A DNA stretch of 64,000 bases from assembly GCA_031308135.1 (NCBI GenBank), contig JAHLJT010009436.1:136282950-136346949 (forward strand). Direction: 5' to 3'. The position numbers were made by a program, and so were the translations under genes. This DNA comes from Acheta domesticus. Lineage: Eukaryota > Arthropoda > Insecta > Orthoptera > Gryllidae. Positions 57,906 through 64,000 of this stretch are shown in pieces; positions within the stretch are counted from its first letter, which is position 1, and each line of letters begins with the position of its first letter. The notes under the pieces were generated by a model. That model did not search any database. It was not told the origin of the DNA and saw only the letters and a list, made by a program, of their open reading frames with translations.

Positions 57906-60621
57906 TACCAGTTTTAACGGTGCGCCTCAAGGCTGCTTCGTTGGCAGTGATGGTGGAGGCACACAATTTGTCGAGAATTGCTACTTGACAGGGTTGTTTT
58001 TGAAGTCATTTAAATTAATTCTCATTAAATGTGTATTTGGATATGTAATAAATTGATCTCAGTATACTTCAGTGTCACCAAATTTATCACACATTCAAGT
58101 AATTTTTAATAATTGAAATTAATTATTTTTATAGACAATGCTTCAAAGTTTTAATTAACTGACTCTTTTGAGATGTAGAAGGAAAGTGTAAGACAAGTTC
58201 TATTAAGAAAATGATGAAATTAAGTAGAAGACACAATAAATTAAAATAAAGTATTCCAATTATTGAAAACACTACTACTACTACTTTATATGAACTAATG
58301 GATTCATTGAAACATGTACCTTATTTGTACCTTCGGATCACATAAAATGGATCGTGGTAAAATTCATAACAAAATAACATAAGAATTAAAAATACATTTT
58401 CAGTACCTTAAATGACATGACGATGTCAATTAACAGGATACAATAGGTTAATTTAATGAGAGACACCTGTTACGCCTCTTAGAATTATAGTCCAAATTCG
58501 CACTATATAGAACGTTGCAGATGATTTTTCTATATTAACCAATTACTACTTAATGTTCAAATGACTTACCTTAGCAAAGAGAGCGTGAAGATTTTTCTTC
58601 GTCGTCAAATTAATTTATTCAGTTCTTTCAAACATCAAACATTATTTCCATTTTGTTCTCTAGAAGTGGGAGTTCAAAATTAGACTTATTAATTATGCTC
58701 ACCGGTCTGCTCTGACCAATTTTGAGCGTCATATAACTGATGCTCACTCTTGACATCCAAAATAGAAAACTTACAAATTCTAGTAGATGTTTGTAAGTTA
58801 CAAATACAATTTTTGGCACCTTTCATAAACTCTGGCTGTTACTCAGCTCAGAAAAATTGAGATAGACTTGTCAACAACTTTCAATTCTTTTCTTCACCTC
58901 TAGCAACCACGTTATTTTTCCTGAACGTTACAAAACACTTCCAAATATCCAACAAATAGAAAATGAATAATTCACTATCGGGTATACAATATTCAACAAT
59001 TAAACATTTACTATCAACTTAATACAAACGTAGAAAGTACTTCACAAGGAATCGTAACAATAACTTAACAAAGTTTCACACAAAAAAGTAATGAGAGAGG
59101 TAGAAAGTAGATACATCGTTACATATGAGCAATAAAATAACTTACCATGCTCATAAACATTTCCGATAAAGGTTTCCCAGATGGAATTCTTTTCTTTGCT
59201 CACTTAGTAATTCGCATGAAATCTAATTACTGGCATGCAAAGCACCGTTTACAATGTATGCCATTTATGTTTTGTTTATGAGTAGCTATGAAAGAAAGAT
59301 ACGCTACATTCAAATGTAAACCATTTTCTCCAAAGTAATTCATTGCGAGAGTGGATAATAAAGTCCAGATATAGTTATTACCTATAAAACTAGAACATTA
59401 ACCCTGCCTGGCGTTAAGTGTGAAATCTTTAATCATTGAAATAATACCGAAATCTTTTTTGAACGTGTGGAACGACATGTGAAACTTTAAATATGATCAC
59501 CTATATTCCCCTGTTACCATAGGTTTGGTATCAAATGTTTATTTAAATTTAAGCAAATGTGGCACATATTTTCATGAATATTTTTTCTAATTTAAACTAA
59601 CTTGTGAAGAGATAAAAAAGCATAGAAATTGCATCCTTCAAACTATTATTTAATAAATAACGATATGAACTGGAAAAAATGTTCAAGACCGAGAATGTCA
59701 CTGCCGAATTCAAATCCTCAGAACATTAAAATAGCACTTAGACCAGGCAATTCTGCAGAATTTGTGGTCTGCCAAAAACCGCTTTTGTAAACGGATTAAT
59801 GAATTCGCAAGCCCGCTTAAGCTCTAATGCCCCAAAAAGACATGATCCGGCAGCGAGACTGTCATGGCGTGGACGAAGCCCCGAAAGTTCACAAGAGGCG
59901 GGACTGAGAGGATGTGGGGATAACGAGAAAGAGGATAGGGCTGCGGTGCTGGCACCGCCAGAGGAAGAGCAGGTTTCGGTGCCAGAACTTAATCCTTTCT
60001 CGCTCATTGGGCACGTAATTCCAAAGATGAATTCTGAAATGCAAACACAAATTTTTTTTTGTTTTTCCTCTTGCCAAAATAAGCCGTCACAAACGTCTGG
60101 GACATTGGTTGAAGAAACAATTACGTAATTCTGTGGAATGGAGCCTAGCATAGTACATTGTTAAATATTGTTTAGAATGTTTTAGCACTTAGAAATCACC
60201 TGAAAAATATATCCATAATAATACGTTTGAAAACAAGATAATTGTTTTCGACATGCAAAAAATTCCATCAGTTTTCGTCATGTGGATTGGAATGTGTGTA
60301 AACGTGTATTGAATACCGAATTTACACTTTTAAACTCGTTAAATTATGTGAGTGATGGAATAGGAAGCGATTATTACCGCAATGTATTCATTTTAATTCC
60401 CCTTAACTTCATTTTAATTCCTGTTTTGCGGAGATGATATGTGGAGTTACTAATTTGAAAACGTGGGGTCACATATTTACAACTAATCTAAACCAATGAC
60501 TATCGACATATTTTAACGTTTGTACAATAGTGAAGGTATCTGCCAGAATAACTGTAATCTACATGTAATTATCAATGTGATAAATTATAGAATATTTAAT
60601 TATTGTTATTACGTGATAATG
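57906..60621. other. AT-rich non-coding DNA with one GC-balanced patch
   Basis: Positions 59790-60010 are GC-balanced, with opposed frames of 109 and 137 codons (59799-60128 plus, 59738-60151 minus). Neither has a recognisable domain and both strands are open, so I do not call a gene. Confidence 0.45.
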
Positions 60622-60662
60622 AAATACCCCATACTTATGAATGTGATAATTATGGGGTATTT
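60622..60662. repeat. 12-bp inverted repeat
   Basis: AAATACCCCATA at 60622-60633 is exactly complementary to TATGGGGTATTT at 60651-60662, with a 17-base loop in AT-rich sequence. Confidence 0.7.
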
Positions 60663-61249
60663 AATCTTTATAAAATGTGTTAATTACATAAAATAATAGA
60701 CTTTTAATATTTATAAGTGCAATTGAACCGTGTGTATTTTTTCATTTGTGTGCTTTCATTTCATTTTGTCTACTTTACTGCAGGTAGATTTATTTTATTT
60801 ACTTTTAAGGAATTTGCAAAATGTTGCCATCCCCTTTTCTTCATGAACCATTTAACGGTTAAACTTCTGCAAGAACAAAGAATATTTAGACACAAACATA
60901 ATGGGAATCGGAGATAATTAAAGTAATTCATAGGTTCAATTTTGGTCTTGGAGCAAAAGAGAATGCGACCACTACGTTCAACATCAATTAGGACTATTTC
61001 GGAGCAAGATGATTTATATTGTATCTTCCTTCAAAAGGAAAGAAAATCCGCTGTTACACGATTAAAGAGATACATTTGTTCATTTTAGAGGTTCTTCGCG
61101 ATGAAAAAATAGAATAGTATTTCAGAAGTCTTATAAAATATTTTCAGTTAGGCAACGAAAGCATTACTATTGTTTCTACTGAAGACATTGAAAGTACAGA
61201 GTGTACATAAAAGGTACCTACAGGTGTTGTGGTAAACTGTGGTTAAATC
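60663..61249. other. AT-rich non-coding DNA
   Basis: Nothing is recognised. Confidence 0.5.
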
Positions 61250-61690
61250 GTACCTCGAACGAGTAGTGGACGGGTTTAGTTAACCAGGGGCGACGGGTAG
61301 CAGGCAACAAACGGCCGTCTAGAGGCAGGCAGTGGGTGGGTGGCGGGGTGCTGACACGGCGCTGGCTAATTGTATTCGGGCAGCGGCTGCGTCAGCCCCT
61401 CAGACAAAAGCGGGCGGCAGGGACGACGGGAGCTGAGCGGGCGGGCGGGCGAACGGACGGACGGCTGGGCGACGCGACGGGGCGGGTGGTTGGGTGCTAG
61501 AACGGGCCGCTCTTGTTTGCGACGGCGCGGTCGGCTGTTGGGCGGGCGGGGACGAACGGGAGTGTAGGAGGTGGACGGAGAGGAAGAGGCGGGTGGTAGG
61601 TGGCGCCGAATTTCAGAGGGGCAGTGCCCTCTTCGCGGAAGCCCCTCGACCTATGGAGAGCCTTTGCTCGCGCTTCACCTCGACTACGAA
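61250..61690. promoter_or_regulatory. CpG island
   Basis: A GC-rich block with GCGGGCGGGCGGGCG and GGACGGACGG runs, and CTAATTGTATTCG (homeodomain-type core) at its left side. On the plus strand a GGA|GTAAGT donor-like site lies at about 61768-61776, so a non-coding first exon is possible. No protein is recognised. Confidence 0.4.
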
Positions 61691-62584
61691 AAGTATACGA
61701 TGCAAGCGATGAGAAGGCTGTTCCAAGGTTTCTTGAAAATTAAGCAGTGTCTTTGAATTATGAATGTTGGAGTAAGTAAGGAGGCAGTTCACTCGTATTG
61801 TGTCTTCCAAATTCGAAACTTAGGTTGCATTTGATATGAATATGTAGTGGATATGTAGTGCCATGTAGTCGAGTTATAACAGAATTAACAACACATAAAC
61901 CTTCTCGGTGAAAAAACACGAAGTGTCAACTTTCATGGCCATCAGTCTAACTGTGTTGGAGTTTTGCTTTTATTTACATACCAACATTCTGTTTTATATA
62001 CATAGATTACGCCACGCCACATAATTGGTTCTAGGAACAAATAATTAAGTTTACGACATTTAAAGCTTCCCATAAGAGATATGAGTTATATTTTTTATGT
62101 TGTGCTCTACAAAACGAGACTTTTTGTATTATGTCTTTGATTATTATACCATTATGTAATTGGAGGATTCTCTCACTTCTCAGCGTGGTTTGCGAAAAAC
62201 AATGGAGGTTGGATTTCAGTGTGAAGTTATATTTACTTTTAAAACAATGATTTAAAATGTGCACTTCTTTGGAGATTTCTTTTTATTTTGCGAAAAGTCT
62301 TTTAAACTTATTTCTTACAGTTTTGAGAATTGTTTCCGCTCTTCTGAGACTCTAGCAATTTAGAACGCGCGTTGAAAAAAAAAATCTTTTTCGGTATATT
62401 TAGCTTTCAAGGTTCTTAATGCCATATTTACGAAATACATTGGCTTTCAGAGGTGTTCCCTGGAAGGAACCTCGGACTTGTCACAACTGCTCCGAAGCTG
62501 CTTGACTTGTTTTCACTTTCCTCAATTAAGAAGCAAAAAGCGTTATATAAATACGTAATATCAATATTGATGTTTAGGATTATT
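61691..62584. other. AT-rich non-coding DNA
   Basis: Nothing is recognised besides the donor-like site noted for the preceding island. Confidence 0.5.
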
Positions 62585-62812
62585 TACACTTGGATTTTTA
62601 TAATGTGGTATTTCAAGCCCTGTCTTCACAATGGAATGTCACACGACATTCGCGCCTTTCGCCAGATGTCGCATGTTCGCAAGCACTGCTTGATACGTTC
62701 GCGATCATGCGACATCTAGTGGCACGACCGAGAAAGAAGAAAAATGCTGTGTGATATTCCATCGCGTAGACAGGGCTTGAAGTGCCACGTTATAAACACC
62801 GAAGTATAAGTG
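62585..62812. mobile_element. Foldback MITE, copy 3
   Basis: A near-palindrome of about 228 bp with ends related to copy 1 (ACACTTGGATTTTTATAA at left, TTATAAACACCGAAGTAT at right). It contains TTTCAAGCCCTGTCT and its complement, and the family core GCGATCATGCGACATCTAGTGGCAC. Part of the minus strand reads RWNITQHFSSFSVVPLDVA; copies 1 and 2 give related peptides on the plus strand. These are shadows of the conserved DNA, not a gene. Confidence 0.75.
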
Positions 62813-64000
62813 ATTAAGGAGGGGGTAAGAAGTCCCTAAAATCACTTGAGCGGATTCGGGGGAGGGATACGCTACATTCCATGTTGAAATGTTCTGTATA
62901 CTAAGAACACTGACATGCAGTACAAAGATTAGCATTGCCTACGCTGGAAGCTGGGGTAGTAACGAAGCCAAGAAATTGGGTGTGACGCCATCTTACTACA
63001 TCCCGTTCTGAGGCGTTGTGCACAAGTGCAAGGCAAGTTGTATTCTCTTCTCCTTTTAGAGTTACGAGTAATAATCATTATAAAGGAGCTTAATTTTAAA
63101 CATTTCAGGAGTATTTTAACGGATGACACTCGAAATATTTCTCTGTTTTCGTGAGCAACGCACCTGTATAACCTCAATTGCGCAGCTGACATATTACACA
63201 TTCTTTTTAAAGCGTGCTTAAAACTTAAGACTTCATTGGAGCTAATTTATAAGTTTAAGCATTAAATAGTAGAATGATCAAAATCAGATGCACTAGCTCT
63301 CTAACAGTTGATTCGAAGCAACATTGGTGAGTCAAATTCCTTAGGAGAAAATCTAACAAATAAGTGGCATTTAAAACTTAACTTTTCTGCTCTCTGAATG
63401 AAAAAAATAAAATATATACTCAAGGTTGTTTTTCACAAGATTAAACTAGATCGTAATTTCTTAGCTGATAAAAAAATGTACAGTAAATAATAGAGTAATA
63501 ATACATGATCATTTATTGACCTTTTCATTTTGCAGAATAAGAGGATTGCGATTTGCAAACAAATTAAGCTCAAGCAATAAATATTTTATGTTCTGTCAGA
63601 CGACATTGGCAATTCTCCCTATATAAATGAAGTCAAGAGTTCCGCGCGCCGTCATACTACTTTCTTCCGATTGGCTTCAAAAGTAAGAGTCGCAATGCCA
63701 ATCTACTTCAAATATCTGAGAGTAGGAATCATTTATTGCGCGTCGGAGAATTTTATTTTGTATTATTTCAAGTTTTTTGAAGATTTGTTTTAACTGTACA
63801 TCACCATACATGGTAAGCATTCATCAAAGAAGGGCATTATATATTTAAGGATTGTTATTGCTGTGTCAATAGATATTTCAGAACTTTGATTAATAAATGG
63901 AAATAATTTGAATATTTTTTATGCTTGTTTGCTCATCTTTCCATGTTAGTCGTCTATTTGATGTGCAACATATAGAACTACATCAATTGAAGCCATTCGG
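62813..64000. other. AT-rich non-coding DNA
   Basis: Nothing is recognised to the window end. Confidence 0.5.

Noticed and set aside
59738..60151. 137-codon minus-strand frame with opposed 109-codon frame
   Set aside because: Both strands are open, there is no domain or splice support, and composition explains it.

Overview
The window is eukaryotic, almost certainly from an insect with a large, repeat-rich genome. Most of it is AT-rich non-coding DNA with no long codon-like frames. It carries Helentron-type elements, a Penelope-like element, Tc1-like and hAT-like pieces, TA-flanked MITEs, tRNA-headed SINEs and many microsatellites, and a metazoan-type coding exon with a GT donor. A polyneopteran such as a cockroach, termite, stick insect or orthopteran would fit, but that is inference. 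There are no bacterial genes, CRISPR arrays, rRNA genes or intact tRNA genes.

Only one host protein-coding segment is recognised with confidence. It is the first coding exon of a MAP1-family microtubule-associated protein (the gene called futsch in flies), on the minus strand at 32808-32979, inside a CpG island at about 32560-33500. It ends at a consensus donor, and no next exon is recognisable to its left. Positions 1-32807 are therefore read as first intron, and positions beyond about 33250 as promoter and upstream DNA.

Region by region: 1-2.0 kb has a LINE 3' end with a TAA tail. 2.0-12.3 kb has CpG islands, two copies of a foldback MITE and a 9-bp minisatellite. 12.3-32 kb is AT-rich DNA with SINEs, more islands and a weak exon candidate at 30.7 kb. 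32-35 kb is the MAP1 promoter and exon. 35-44 kb has microsatellites, a Helentron-like fragment and islands. 44.4-57.5 kb is a dense transposon graveyard: a hAT-like MITE abutting a Helentron-like element, a decayed Tc1-like transposase gene with an inverted partial duplicate, further Helentron-like copies in both orientations, a Penelope-like remnant, a perfect 53-bp inverted repeat and a small foldback element. 57.5-64 kb has two more islands and a third MITE copy.

Two things stand out. One is a Helentron-like non-autonomous family with four internal repeats of about 305 bp. The other is the set of some 17 separate GC-rich, CpG-rich islands scattered through AT-rich DNA around the MAP1 start, several with homeodomain-type motifs or splice donors, which suggests a regulatory domain. 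No operon-like or multi-gene system is present.
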